Positions 50,705-59,468 of a stretch of 64,000 bases of DNA are shown piece by piece. Location: contig NZ_MJLZ01000004.1 of NCBI RefSeq assembly GCF_003666245.1, forward strand, positions 62,001 through 126,000, in the 5' to 3' direction. The notes beneath the pieces are model-generated. The model saw nothing but the letters and a program-made list of their open reading frames with translations. It was not told the origin of the DNA and did not search any database. The DNA is from Brenneria alni. Its GTDB lineage: Bacteria > Pseudomonadota > Gammaproteobacteria > Enterobacterales > Enterobacteriaceae. Both the position numbers and the translations under genes were made by a program. Within the stretch, counting starts at the first letter, position 1. The number at the start of each line of letters is the position of its first letter.

Positions 50705-51528
50705 ATGCGTTTAGCAATAGACCGCTGGCTGGAAATCCCGTTGCCGTGTTTTTTGACTGTGACGGAGTGGAAACCGATGTTATGCAACGCATTGCGGCAG
50801 AGATGAGATTCTCTGAATCGACGTTCGTCTCACAACCCAGGCATGGTGGCGACGCGCATGTTCGCATTTTTACGCCGGTCAATGAGCTTGTTTTTGCGGG
50901 TCATCCGTTGTTGGGAACTGCACTTGCGCTATCGCTACGTCTTGAGAAAAACGCGCTGCAAATTGAAACGGCGAAAGGTATTTTCCTCTTTACGTTGGAG
51001 TATGCCGAACGTGCGGGTGATAGCCCTGTCGCGCACGTTGATATGGTTCAGCCAGAGCCTATTATTCAAACCTATGCGCAGACCGAATCGCTACTGCGCG
51101 CCTTAGAATTACCGCATAGCACACTACCGGTAGAAGCGTATGACGTGGGGCCTCGTCACGTTTTTGTCGGTGTCGGCGATCTGGAAACGCTCTCTGCGCT
51201 CAACCCTGATCAGCGCGCCCTTGCGCAGCATAAGAATATGGCCGCACTCTGTTTTTGCCGTGCAGGCGACTTATGGCGTATGCGCATGTTTTCTCCTGCA
51301 TATGGCGTGGTGGAAGATGCGGCGACCGGTTCTGCCGCCGGGCCTCTGGCTCTGCATCTGGCTCGGCATGGCGTAGCAGACTTTGGTAGGCCTCTGGAGA
51401 TTTGGCAGGGAGTGGAAATGGGGCGTCCATCACAAATGTACGCTTTGGCGCAGACAGATGGCGTGGGATACCGGCTATACGCAGGCGGACATGCAATAAA
51501 GGTCGCGCAGGGAACATATTTCGTTTAA
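50683..51528 (+). CDS. phzF: DHHA isomerase PhzF
   Basis: A 281-residue enzyme of the diaminopimelate epimerase-like fold. It isomerises DHHA to the reactive aminoketone that dimerises into the phenazine ring. Glu45 in AAEMRFSESTFV and His74 in VFAGHPLLGTA sit at the catalytic positions known from P. fluorescens PhzF, and the conserved Asp is in VVEDAATGSAAG (position 212). A longer frame begins at 50656, but MHHYVIVNAFSNRPLAGNP is the family start, with a CAGGAGG site ahead. Confidence 0.95.
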   Translation: MHHYVIVNAFSNRPLAGNPVAVFFDCDGVETDVMQRIAAEMRFSESTFVSQPRHGGDAHVRIFTPVNELVFAGHPLLGTALALSLRLEKNALQIETAKGIFLFTLEYAERAGDSPVAHVDMVQPEPIIQTYAQTESLLRALELPHSTLPVEAYDVGPRHVFVGVGDLETLSALNPDQRALAQHKNMAALCFCRAGDLWRMRMFSPAYGVVEDAATGSAAGPLALHLARHGVADFGRPLEIWQGVEMGRPSQMYALAQTDGVGYRLYAGGHAIKVAQGTYFV

Positions 51529-51539
51529 AGGGGAAAAAG

Positions 51540-52175
51540 ATGGGCAGCAGTGATTTTGAAAGCGTGAGCGGCAAAGTGAATACGGACTTTCTAAACTTTC
51601 ATGCCGAATTGCAGGAGCCTATTGCACTTGCCAGAACATGGGTGACGGAAGCGATAAACCAAAAGGTCAGGGAACCCCGAGCAATGGTATTGACGACCGC
51701 GAATGAACAGGGAGAAATGAGTTCTCGGGTTATGGCTATTCTCGACTTTTCGGCACAGGGCATTTTGTTCGCTACCCATAGCTGTAGCCGCAAGATTCAG
51801 GATATTCAGCGTAACCCCTATGCCTGCGGTCACTTTTACTGGAGAGAATTGGGCAGGCAACTGTCCGTCAGCGGATGCGTCGTCAGATTGCCGCATGAAA
51901 TAGCAGTGGAAGTCTGGGAATGTCGCCCTGCCCCATTGCACGCCATGTCAACCGTTTCTCATCAAAGCGAACCACTGCTTGATAGCAATAAACTTCGCGA
52001 GGCGGCAGAAGCGCTGGGGAGTGAAGGCGCATTACCCTGCCCGGACCGTTTCTCTGTTTATCAACTCACACCCCAGTCGATTGAGTTTTGGGCGGCTAGT
52101 TCGGATCGCCTGCATCGGCGCTTGCGTGTTGAACGCCATCAGGATGAATGGTTGAGCACCTGGTTACAGCCATAG
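51540..52175 (+). CDS. phzG: FMN-dependent oxidase PhzG
   Basis: A 211-residue protein of the pyridoxamine 5'-phosphate oxidase fold. PhzG uses FMN to oxidise reduced phenazine intermediates to the aromatic ring. FMN-binding parts are REPRAMVLTTANEQGEMSSR, SCSRKIQDIQRNPYACGHFYW and the C-terminal DRLHRRLRVERHQDEW. A longer frame overlaps phzF, but the start at 51540 follows AAAGGGGAAAAAG and fits the usual length. It lies 11 bases after phzF. Confidence 0.92.
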   Translation: MGSSDFESVSGKVNTDFLNFHAELQEPIALARTWVTEAINQKVREPRAMVLTTANEQGEMSSRVMAILDFSAQGILFATHSCSRKIQDIQRNPYACGHFYWRELGRQLSVSGCVVRLPHEIAVEVWECRPAPLHAMSTVSHQSEPLLDSNKLREAAEALGSEGALPCPDRFSVYQLTPQSIEFWAASSDRLHRRLRVERHQDEWLSTWLQP

Positions 52176-52187
52176 AAGGGGGGAAAC

Positions 52188-53252
52188 ATGATGAAAGACT
52201 TATTGGATTTTGATTCCCATTTGAAAGAAATTATGAATTGGCATTTCTCAACGCAAACCGGTACGCCTTTTTGGTTGAAAATGAGTGAAACGTTTGATTT
52301 TGAACCACTGAAGGACATTAATACCTTTGCCGATCTGGCTCGTTTTCCCGACGTGACTGATCTACTGCGTGAGGTTCCCGTTGAGTCGCTTATTCCGTGC
52401 GGGCTGCGTGACGAAAAGATAGCAGGAGTGTTTGAGAGTGGGGGCACAACCGGAAAGGCGAAGCGCATCGTGGTATTTCAGGCGTGGCTGGATGAGTTGG
52501 TAGCGTGGCGATTAGGGCATCGATCATCCGGTGACGATCGGGACACAGGCAACACGCTGGCGCTTGTGCCAACCGGCCCACATATTGTCGGGGCGATCAC
52601 GCGTTGTCGCGCACTGACCAAAGGGGGGTTGTTTTTTACTGTCGATCTTGACCCGCGCTGGGTTAAGAAGTGTATCCAGAAAAACGATATGGATAGTATG
52701 CAGGCATATGCTGAACACATCATTGAGCAGGCTGAGGATGTTTTTTTCACGCAGTCAATCCAGTATCTCATCGTAACCCCCCCCATTCTTGAACGAATGA
52801 CAAAGCGCTCTGCGCTGGTTGCTCGAATGAATCAAACGCTGAAGGGAATAACCTGGGGAGGAACACACATGGACCCCGACACCCAGTCGTTTTTACAGTC
52901 GGTGGTTTTTCCTTCGGTTCCGATCAGCGCCAGCTACGGCAGCACGATGGTTCTGGGGGAAGCAAAGACTCGGGATGTGCCAGATATTATGACCGAAGCG
53001 ATTTTCGACAGTTTTGCCCCCTATATTCTCTTTGATGTCGTGGAGCCACATACCCTCAAGCCGGTGGCATTCGGTGAACGTGGTCAGGTTGTTATGCACC
53101 ACCTTAGCCGTTATGCTTTTTTCCCCAATATCCATGAACGCGATACTGCTATTCGCGTTCCACGTGACGATGACTTTCCCGGTGCGGCGGTAAGTCAGGT
53201 TAGCCCGCTATCAACCTTTGCCGGACATACGGTGATAGAGGGAGTTTATTAA
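52188..53252 (+). CDS. ehpF: EhpF-like adenylating enzyme
   Basis: A 354-residue protein of the ANL (adenylate-forming) superfamily that lacks the usual C-terminal domain, like EhpF of the Pantoea D-alanylgriseoluteic acid cluster. The phosphate-binding loop is FESGGTTGKAKRIVVF (around residue 85), and the A5-type motif is ISASYGSTMVLGEA. By analogy it activates a carboxyl group of phenazine-1,6-dicarboxylate as an adenylate for reduction. It sits 12 bases after phzG and 2 bases before the reductase gene. Confidence 0.85.
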   Translation: MMKDLLDFDSHLKEIMNWHFSTQTGTPFWLKMSETFDFEPLKDINTFADLARFPDVTDLLREVPVESLIPCGLRDEKIAGVFESGGTTGKAKRIVVFQAWLDELVAWRLGHRSSGDDRDTGNTLALVPTGPHIVGAITRCRALTKGGLFFTVDLDPRWVKKCIQKNDMDSMQAYAEHIIEQAEDVFFTQSIQYLIVTPPILERMTKRSALVARMNQTLKGITWGGTHMDPDTQSFLQSVVFPSVPISASYGSTMVLGEAKTRDVPDIMTEAIFDSFAPYILFDVVEPHTLKPVAFGERGQVVMHHLSRYAFFPNIHERDTAIRVPRDDDFPGAAVSQVSPLSTFAGHTVIEGVY

Positions 53253-53254
53253 CG

Positions 53255-54661
53255 ATGGATGTCTCTATTTCCCCGTCACCGGACGCCACTTGCGAGCCCC
53301 GTGACTGCCAGCGCATTGAGGTCTCTGCGTTAGGGCGCGACTATATGACGCAGCGGCGTGTTGCGGTCAACGATCTGCTCGGCGTACCCGTCGCGGACAT
53401 GGCGGTTGCTCCGCCGATTTATATTCATAACACGGTCAATGCAATGAAGGCCGCACCGGCATTACCGCTCGCTGACATACATCAGGCTATGGCCCAGGCA
53501 GCGGATCGTTTCCAGCATGACACCATAGCGGGTTTATCCGCCGATGAATATTGTCGGCTAGTACAGCGCACGACGGGACTGCCGCTTGATGTACTTGAAC
53601 ATGCGCTTACTGCTATTGCAAATGCGTTGAGAACGATGCCGGAGATTATTGATGCCGGTATGCCTCGAGGTGCGCGGTGGTTATGGCGCGATCCTGATAC
53701 ATTGGCGGGTTGTAGCCTTTTTAGCCGTAGAGGAGATAGTTTCGCGGTTCTGGCGGCGGGCAATGGGCCTGGCATCCATGCTCTGTGGCCGCAGGCTGTG
53801 GCGTTAGGCTACCGTACACTAGTAAAGCCGTCCTCACGGGAGCCATTCACGGCGCAACGTGTGGTTTCGGCTATGGCTATGACAGGTCTGGAACACTATG
53901 TGGCGCTCATCCCCACGGATTATCGCGGTGCTGAGGAACTGGTCGCGTCGGCCGATCTGACATTGGCGTATGGCGGTCCGGATATTGTGGAAAAATACCG
54001 CGCTCATCCCACGGTGCGAGTGCAGGGGCCGGGGCGATCCAAGATGGTTATTGGGGTCGATGCCGACCGTGATGACGCTGCCTCGCTGGTAGCGAAAGCC
54101 ATGACGGATCTCGGCGGCGCGGCCTGTGTGTCAACCAGCGCGGTGCTGGTTGAAGGCGAGGTGGCGGATTTTTGCCAGCGCTTAAGACAGGCGTTACAAC
54201 AGGTGCCGCCGTACAGATTGCCGTACGCGTCGGCACAGACTGTAGAGAGGTTAAAACTCTCGCTGGGAGATGACGCCAGCTCGTCACTTCAGGCCATGCT
54301 AACACCGGAAGGCTATCTTCTTCATCCCGTCGTCATTGACGTTGCAGAACCGGACGACCCTCGCCTTCAGCGGGAGTTCCCCTTTCCCTGCGTCACCGTC
54401 GCTCCCTATCACGCCACGCGCAGCGTATCTGTGCTTGCAGGATCTTTGGTAGTCACGGTTTTTTCAGGGCGGCGTGAACTACTGGAGCCGATTCTGGAAG
54501 ATGCCAGTATCAGTAATGTTTATATCGGGGATATTCCCACAACATGGATGTCACCTCTGGTTCCTCACGATGATTATCTCAGTGAATTCCTGATGTGCAA
54601 TCGCGGGTTACGCGTCAGTGCCTCTTGGGCTGAAACGATGGGTAAAGGAAAAGAATTATGA
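53255..54661 (+). CDS. ehpG: EhpG-like acyl reductase
   Basis: A 468-residue protein of the aldehyde dehydrogenase/LuxC acyl-reductase superfamily. NAD-binding parts are LAAGNGPGIHALWPQAVALG and TLVKPSSREPFTAQR, and the likely catalytic Cys is in LGGAACVSTSAVLV (about residue 291). By analogy with EhpG it reduces the carboxyl activated by EhpF towards an aldehyde or alcohol, giving a hydroxymethyl-type phenazine. It starts 2 bases after ehpF and overlaps the next ORF by 4. Confidence 0.82.
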   Translation: MDVSISPSPDATCEPRDCQRIEVSALGRDYMTQRRVAVNDLLGVPVADMAVAPPIYIHNTVNAMKAAPALPLADIHQAMAQAADRFQHDTIAGLSADEYCRLVQRTTGLPLDVLEHALTAIANALRTMPEIIDAGMPRGARWLWRDPDTLAGCSLFSRRGDSFAVLAAGNGPGIHALWPQAVALGYRTLVKPSSREPFTAQRVVSAMAMTGLEHYVALIPTDYRGAEELVASADLTLAYGGPDIVEKYRAHPTVRVQGPGRSKMVIGVDADRDDAASLVAKAMTDLGGAACVSTSAVLVEGEVADFCQRLRQALQQVPPYRLPYASAQTVERLKLSLGDDASSSLQAMLTPEGYLLHPVVIDVAEPDDPRLQREFPFPCVTVAPYHATRSVSVLAGSLVVTVFSGRRELLEPILEDASISNVYIGDIPTTWMSPLVPHDDYLSEFLMCNRGLRVSASWAETMGKGKEL

Positions 54662-54843
54662 GGATGCGTTATGCGCTGATTTTCGGACCTGCCGATGTTT
54701 CCCACATGATGGAGGATATGCATTGTCTCTATGAAAGCGATAGCGGCAAAAATACTGTACTCCGGCAAATAGCGTGTGTTGAAAGTAAGATGAGGGCGTC
54801 GCCGTCATCCTGTGCTACCCCACTTGGATTGAGGCAAAAATGA
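54658..54843 (+). CDS. 61-residue ORF in the phz operon, possibly a fusion of remnants
   Basis: A short frame joined by ATGA overlaps at both ends, to ehpG and to the YhbP-like gene. I do not recognise it. The first 25 residues (MRMRYALIFGPADVSHMMED) look like the start of a folded protein, while the rest (SPSSCATPLGLRQK) does not. It could be the joined ends of a deleted larger gene, such as one of the ehp tailoring genes, whose stop still couples to the next gene. It may also be a real small protein. Confidence 0.4.
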   Translation: MRMRYALIFGPADVSHMMEDMHCLYESDSGKNTVLRQIACVESKMRASPSSCATPLGLRQK

Positions 54844-55298
54844 ATAACGAAGAACAGTTACATGAAATATGCAACTTTATGAGTCAGGAGCGCGTATTAA
54901 CACTAAGCGCCGCAGCTGAAGGAGAGGTGTGGTCAGCCAGTTGCTTTTATCACTTTCAGAAAGATGAAATGGCGGTGTACGTCATGAGCGACATCAATAC
55001 ACGCCACGCTAAATTGATGCTTAAAGCACCTGGCGTTTCAGGCACCATTATCGCCTCAGATACCTCAATGGTGCATTTGAAAGGGATTCAATATCAGGCC
55101 AGGGTCTCGCTTTTGTCGAGTGAACAGGAAACCGCTGCGCGGGCACGTTATTATCAGCGTTATCCGTTCAGTCGCATTATGGCTCTGCCAATTTGGTATT
55201 TGAAACTGATAGAGATCAAATACACGCAAAGCCGTGCGGGAATAAAGCGCCATATGCATTGGGCCTGTCTGCACATGCCGCAGGAAGTATCACGATGA
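54840..55298 (+). CDS. YhbP-like FMN-binding-fold protein
   Basis: A 152-residue protein resembling the YhbP (UPF0306) group of the pyridoxamine phosphate oxidase/flavin reductase split-barrel fold. Family parts are FMSQERVLTLSAAAEGEVWSA, AVYVMSDINTRHAKLML, GIQYQARVSLL and YYQRYPFSRIMALPIW. Its place as the last intact gene of the phenazine operon, translationally coupled to the ORF before it, suggests a redox step in phenazine tailoring or a role in handling the reduced product. That role is inference; the fold identification is firmer. Confidence 0.75.
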   Translation: MNNEEQLHEICNFMSQERVLTLSAAAEGEVWSASCFYHFQKDEMAVYVMSDINTRHAKLMLKAPGVSGTIIASDTSMVHLKGIQYQARVSLLSSEQETAARARYYQRYPFSRIMALPIWYLKLIEIKYTQSRAGIKRHMHWACLHMPQEVSR

Positions 55299-55393
55299 AA
55301 AAACGAAATCTGGCCATCAATCGGCGGGAACCGTTGCCTCGGGTTTTTTGCACAAATAGCGTCCGACGCCTAAATTTACAGAACTTTTATTGA
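55295..55393 (+). CDS. 32-codon ORF at the cluster's 3' junction
   Basis: An ATG overlapping the stop of the YhbP-like gene starts a 32-codon frame (MKKRNLAINRREPLPRV and onward) that ends inside the yliI remnant. It is most likely the start of a gene lost when the cluster joined yliI, or chance. No family is recognised. Confidence 0.2.
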   Translation: MKKRNLAINRREPLPRVFCTNSVRRLNLQNFY

Positions 55394-55686
55394 ATGGGGC
55401 GGATCCGGATTTTTACTGGCAGAAATCACCCGGTATCAGCGGTATGGCGTTCTATAACAGCGATCGTTTCCCGCAGTGGAAAAATTCGCTGTTTATTGGC
55501 GCACTGGCCGAGAGGAATCTGATCCGGTTGACGCTGGAGGGTGACAAGGTCGTGGCGGAAGAGCGCTTATTGAATGACCGCGGCGAACGTATCCGCGAGG
55601 TGCGGCTGGGGCCGGATGGCTACCTTTATCTGCTGACCGATCATGATAACGGCAAGCTGCTGAAAGTGGGACTGGCCGCCGATTAA
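55360..55686 (+). pseudogene. yliI: C-terminal remnant of yliI (aldose sugar dehydrogenase)
   Basis: In one frame from 55360 the sequence reads RPTPKFTELLLNGADPDFYW and then SGMAFYNSDRFPQWKNSLFI, DRGERIREVRLGPDGYLYLL and KLLKVG to a TAA. This matches the last ~100 residues of E. coli YliI, a PQQ-dependent soluble aldose dehydrogenase of about 370 residues. The rest is missing: the phenazine operon directly abuts the remnant. In E. coli yliI lies next to gstB, as here, so this is the native locus cut by the insertion. Confidence 0.85.
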
Positions 55687-55795
55687 GCCGCCCTATGCCG
55701 GGCGCGTGCTACGCGACATGACATAAAAACGGCGGCATTCTGGCGCACGAAATAGACTCGGACGGTAACGCTTTCAAACGAATGCGCAACAAAGA

Positions 55796-56413
55796 TTACG
55801 TCAACGGCAACATCACCGTTTGCTGATAAGCCGGGCGCTTGGTTAACTGTTGATACCAGCGTTCCAAATTTGGGTGGGGCTGACGTTCGATGTCCATGTT
55901 AAGCCAGCCATAGGCAATGCAGCCCAGCGGGATGTCGCCAATACCGAAATTATCGCCGGATAGCCACGGTTGATTTGCCAGGACGGTATCGACAATGCCC
56001 AATAATCGCTCACACTCCACCATGCCTTTCTGCACTAACGCCATATCGCGGTTTTCCGGCGCAACGCGCACCATAGTGATAAATACGCTGCCAAAAGCGA
56101 CTGCCAGCGTGGCGGCCCAGTCCATCCATTTCTCAGCACTCGCCCGTGCGCCGGCATCAGCGAGATACAGTGACCCTTGTCCGTATTGCGCAGCCAAATA
56201 ACGCACGATGGTATTGGATTCCCAAAGTACCCGTTCGCCGTCCTGCAAACAGGGGATCAGCCCGTTTGGGTTCATTGCCAGGTAGTCAGCATCATGATTG
56301 CGGCCAAACTGCCCACCCGCCAGAATGTGCCGATATGGCAAGGCTAATTCCGCCGCACACCAGAGAACTTTCTTGACGTTAGTCGAATTTTCCCGACCCC
56401 AGATTGTAAGCAT
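55796..56413 (-). CDS. gstB: glutathione S-transferase GstB
   Basis: A 205-residue cytoplasmic glutathione transferase. The N-terminal thioredoxin-like domain has LTIWGRENSTNVKKVLWCA and the glutathione-binding PCLQDGERVLWESNTIVRYL with the conserved Glu-Ser pair; the C-terminal domain is helical. It matches GstB (YliJ), which in E. coli is next to yliI and active with bromoacetate. It converges on the yliI remnant and lies before the metQ-like gene. Confidence 0.92.
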   Translation of the reverse strand: MLTIWGRENSTNVKKVLWCAAELALPYRHILAGGQFGRNHDADYLAMNPNGLIPCLQDGERVLWESNTIVRYLAAQYGQGSLYLADAGARASAEKWMDWAATLAVAFGSVFITMVRVAPENRDMALVQKGMVECERLLGIVDTVLANQPWLSGDNFGIGDIPLGCIAYGWLNMDIERQPHPNLERWYQQLTKRPAYQQTVMLPLT

Positions 56414-56576
56414 ATCGAACCTCGCCGTAAGAGAAGAAAATTTATTCTGCCAATGACCGGGCAGACAGGAAAGCCCAGGGAGATGAGAAATAATAATATG
56501 CCTTTTTAGTCTTTATGATTTAACTTATCGTTCTTAATAATGACAGTAAGTGATATTCAGACAGGAAAGCTATTCA

Positions 56577-57410
56577 ATGAAATTGACGTATTCTCTTCGC
56601 GCAACATTAGGTATTGCGCTGCTAGCCGCTGGAATTCAACTGGCTTGCGCGAACAGCGATCCGCACACTATCGTCTTTGGCGTAGCGCCGGGGCCTTACG
56701 GCGATATGGTTAATCAGGCGATTAAGCCCGAACTGACGAAAAAAGGTTACAAAGTGGTGGTACGTGAGTTCAGCGATTATGTTCAGCCGAATCTCGCTCT
56801 GGCCAACGGCAGTATTGACGCCAATCTGTTTCAGCATACGCTGTATCTGGATAAATTCGCGGCCGATAAAAATTTGAAAATCACCAAATTGATAACCGTA
56901 CCCACGGCCAGCATGGGGCTTTACTCTAATAAAATAAAATCGCTGGATGAACTGAAAAAAGGGGATGTGATCACCTTATCCAATGATGCCACCAATCTGG
57001 CTCGCGGCCTGCGCTTTCTGCAATCGCTGGGGTTGATCACCATCAAGCCCGATATTGACCCAACCAAGGCTTCGGAAAAAGATATTGTCGGCAATCCGCG
57101 GGGGTTGGTATTCAAACCCTTAGAAGCCGCACAGCTACCCCGCACGCTGGATAGCGTGACCGCTTCGCTGGTTAACGGTAATTTTGCCTTTGCCGCCGGA
57201 CTGAAACTTTCTTCTGCGCTTAAGCTGGAAACGCTGGATGAAAACCTGAAAAACGTAATTGCGGTGCGTACGGACGATCTGGACAAGCCGTTTGTCAAAG
57301 ATACCAAGGCCATCGTTGAGTCACCCGCTTATGCGGCGGTGATTAACCAGCCAGACTCAATGTTCAGTCAATTTCAGAAACCAGAATGGATGCAGGCGAA
57401 AACGCAGTAA
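56577..57410 (+). CDS. MetQ/NlpA-type ABC binding protein
   Basis: A 277-residue periplasmic binding protein with a signal peptide MKLTYSLRATLGIALLAAGI. Family parts are IVFGVAPGPYGDMV, DYVQPNLALANGSIDANLFQH and ITLSNDATNLARGLRFLQ. MetQ delivers methionine to MetNI. The signal ends IQLACANS; it lacks the Leu at -3 of a proper lipobox, so this may be a soluble periplasmic protein rather than a lipoprotein. The start at 56577 has an AGGAAAG site. No MetJ-type boxes were seen, so the ligand may not be methionine. Confidence 0.88.
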   Translation: MKLTYSLRATLGIALLAAGIQLACANSDPHTIVFGVAPGPYGDMVNQAIKPELTKKGYKVVVREFSDYVQPNLALANGSIDANLFQHTLYLDKFAADKNLKITKLITVPTASMGLYSNKIKSLDELKKGDVITLSNDATNLARGLRFLQSLGLITIKPDIDPTKASEKDIVGNPRGLVFKPLEAAQLPRTLDSVTASLVNGNFAFAAGLKLSSALKLETLDENLKNVIAVRTDDLDKPFVKDTKAIVESPAYAAVINQPDSMFSQFQKPEWMQAKTQ

Positions 57411-57512
57411 TATACAGGCCGATACTGATTGGCGATTAGCGTGCGGTATATGTCTGGCCGGTTATTGACCGGCTTTGTTCTTTTTTCCGCGGGTGGCAGG
57501 AGTTTGCGGATA

Positions 57513-58529
57513 ATGATTCAGTTAGAGAGTGTGAGTGTTGATTTCCCACAGGGGAAGCAACAGGGAAATCGGGCTGTTGATAATGTGACGTTGCATATCC
57601 GGCCGGGAGAGGTTTATGGCATTGTCGGAACCAGCGGGGCAGGTAAAAGCACGCTGTTGCGCACGATCAATCTATTGCAGCGTCCCACTGCCGGGGTCGT
57701 CCGGGTCAATGGGGTAAAGATCAGCGATCTGAATGGCAAAAGTCTGCGTGAGCAGCGTCAGAAAATCGGCATGATCTTCCAGCATTTTAATTTAATGCAA
57801 ACACGCACGGTGGCGGAGAACGTCGCGTTTAGCCTGAAAGCGGCGGGAAAGTCCAGCACGGAAATCGATCAGCGGGTGCCGGAAATTCTCAATTTGGTGG
57901 GGTTGTCCGATAAATATGCTGCTTTTCCGTCTCAGCTCAGTGGCGGACAGAAACAGCGCGTGGGGATTGCCAGAGCCATTGCCAATCACCCTGAAGTACT
58001 GTTGTGTGACGAGCCAACCTCGGCGCTTGATTTGGAAACGTCAGCGGCGATTTTGCTGTTGCTCAAAGAGATCAATCAGAAGCTTGGTATAACTATCATA
58101 TTGATTTCACATGAAATGAGCGTCATAAAGTCAGTTTGTGACAGGGTTGCGGTGATGACCGGCGGTAAGGTTGTAGAAGAGGGGGATGTATTTGATATTT
58201 TCGCCGCGCCGCAGCATTCATACACCCGTCAATTGGTGGCGCATACGTTGAATCTTGAGCTTCCTCCCCGTCTGCTGCAAGATTTACAGGGAACCTTACT
58301 GAAAATCCTGTTCGTTGGTGAATCGGCGGAGCAGCCGGTGCTGTCTGATGTAGCGACCCGCTATGGTGTGTCCGTTAATATTCTGCACGGTAAAATTGAG
58401 TATATTGGCAATCGTGCATTGGGGATACTGGTTGCGCTGCTGACACATCCTTCCGATGCCGAAAAAGTTGTGGAAGCAGTGGAATATATTCAGATAAGGA
58501 CGGCGCAGGTGGAGGTGTTGCATGGCTGA
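57513..58529 (+). CDS. MetN-type ABC importer ATPase
   Basis: A 338-residue ATPase. Walker A is GTSGAGKSTLLRTIN, the signature is QLSGGQKQRVGIARAI, and Walker B is VLLCDEPTSALD. The C-terminal NIL domain (from about residue 265, with FVGESAEQPVLSD and NILHGKIEYIGN) is the regulatory ligand-binding part of MetN-type ATPases. A longer frame begins at 57429, but MIQLESVSVDFPQ is the family start with a GGCAGGAG site. It overlaps the permease gene by 8 bases. Confidence 0.9.
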   Translation: MIQLESVSVDFPQGKQQGNRAVDNVTLHIRPGEVYGIVGTSGAGKSTLLRTINLLQRPTAGVVRVNGVKISDLNGKSLREQRQKIGMIFQHFNLMQTRTVAENVAFSLKAAGKSSTEIDQRVPEILNLVGLSDKYAAFPSQLSGGQKQRVGIARAIANHPEVLLCDEPTSALDLETSAAILLLLKEINQKLGITIILISHEMSVIKSVCDRVAVMTGGKVVEEGDVFDIFAAPQHSYTRQLVAHTLNLELPPRLLQDLQGTLLKILFVGESAEQPVLSDVATRYGVSVNILHGKIEYIGNRALGILVALLTHPSDAEKVVEAVEYIQIRTAQVEVLHG

Positions 58530-59181
58530 TTTATGGATCGATCTGGTCGTGGCGTTCGGTGAGACATTCCAGATGGTCGGCATCTCAACCCTGTTTGCGA
58601 TTGTCGGCGGTTTACCGCTGGGATTTCTTATTTATGTTACCGATCGTCACCTGTTTTGGCAGAACCGGGCGGTATATCTGCTCAGTACCGTGCTGGTGAA
58701 TATTATTCGCTCAATTCCGTTTGTGATTTTGCTGGTGCTGTTGTTACCGCTGACGCAGATTCTGTTAGGGAATACCATTGGACCGGTGGCGGCAGCCGTA
58801 CCCATGTCTGTGGCGGCAATTGCTTTCTATGCCCGTCTGGTTGACAGCGCGCTGCGCGAAGTGGATCCCGGCATTGTTGAAGCGGCTGAAGCCTTCGGCG
58901 CCAGCCCGATGCGGATTATCGGCACGGTGTTATTGCCGGAAGCCAAAGCCGGCTTATTGCGTGGTTTGACCATTACGTTGGTCAGCCTGATCGGCTATTC
59001 GGCTATGGCGGGGATTGTCGGCGGTGGCGGTGTGGGCGATCTGGCCATCCGCTTTGGCTATTATCGTTATGAAACCGAGGTCATGATTGTTACGGTTATC
59101 GCGCTGGTCATTCTGGTGCAAATCGTGCAAACGCTGGGCGATTGGCTGTCAAAGCAGGCAGATAAGCGCGAGCGGCGTTAA
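58522..59181 (+). CDS. MetI-type ABC importer permease
   Basis: A 219-residue inner-membrane permease with five hydrophobic segments. The family shows as MVGISTLFAIVGGLPLGF, NIIRSIPFVILLVLLLP and the EAA loop VEAAEAFGASPMRIIGTVLLPEA, then GYSAMAGIVGGGGVGDLA. It completes a three-gene importer with the two genes upstream. Most enterics carry metNIQ elsewhere near rrnH/gmhB, so this is probably a second copy specialised for another D- or L-amino acid or a related compound. Confidence 0.9.
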   Translation: MADLWIDLVVAFGETFQMVGISTLFAIVGGLPLGFLIYVTDRHLFWQNRAVYLLSTVLVNIIRSIPFVILLVLLLPLTQILLGNTIGPVAAAVPMSVAAIAFYARLVDSALREVDPGIVEAAEAFGASPMRIIGTVLLPEAKAGLLRGLTITLVSLIGYSAMAGIVGGGGVGDLAIRFGYYRYETEVMIVTVIALVILVQIVQTLGDWLSKQADKRERR

Positions 59182-59468
59182 GTCAATAGCAAGGGCGCCT
59201 CAGGGAAGAGGTTGTCCCAGAAATATGAGGGCGTCCTCCTCAGTACCCTCTGCGTAAGTGCAATTCACCTAGTAAGACACTTCTCATTGCCAACGCCATT
59301 CCTATGTTTATCTTTGATTTTTTGACCTTTTCATTTCTTTGATTATCTTTACAGACTGAACGGTTTCCTTGAGGGAAATGAAACGTTACCTTTGGATGTT
59401 GCAAAAAGTTTTCAAAAGATATTGAAAAGTAATCATTTTTAACGACTTATGGATATCGCGGCGATCTC

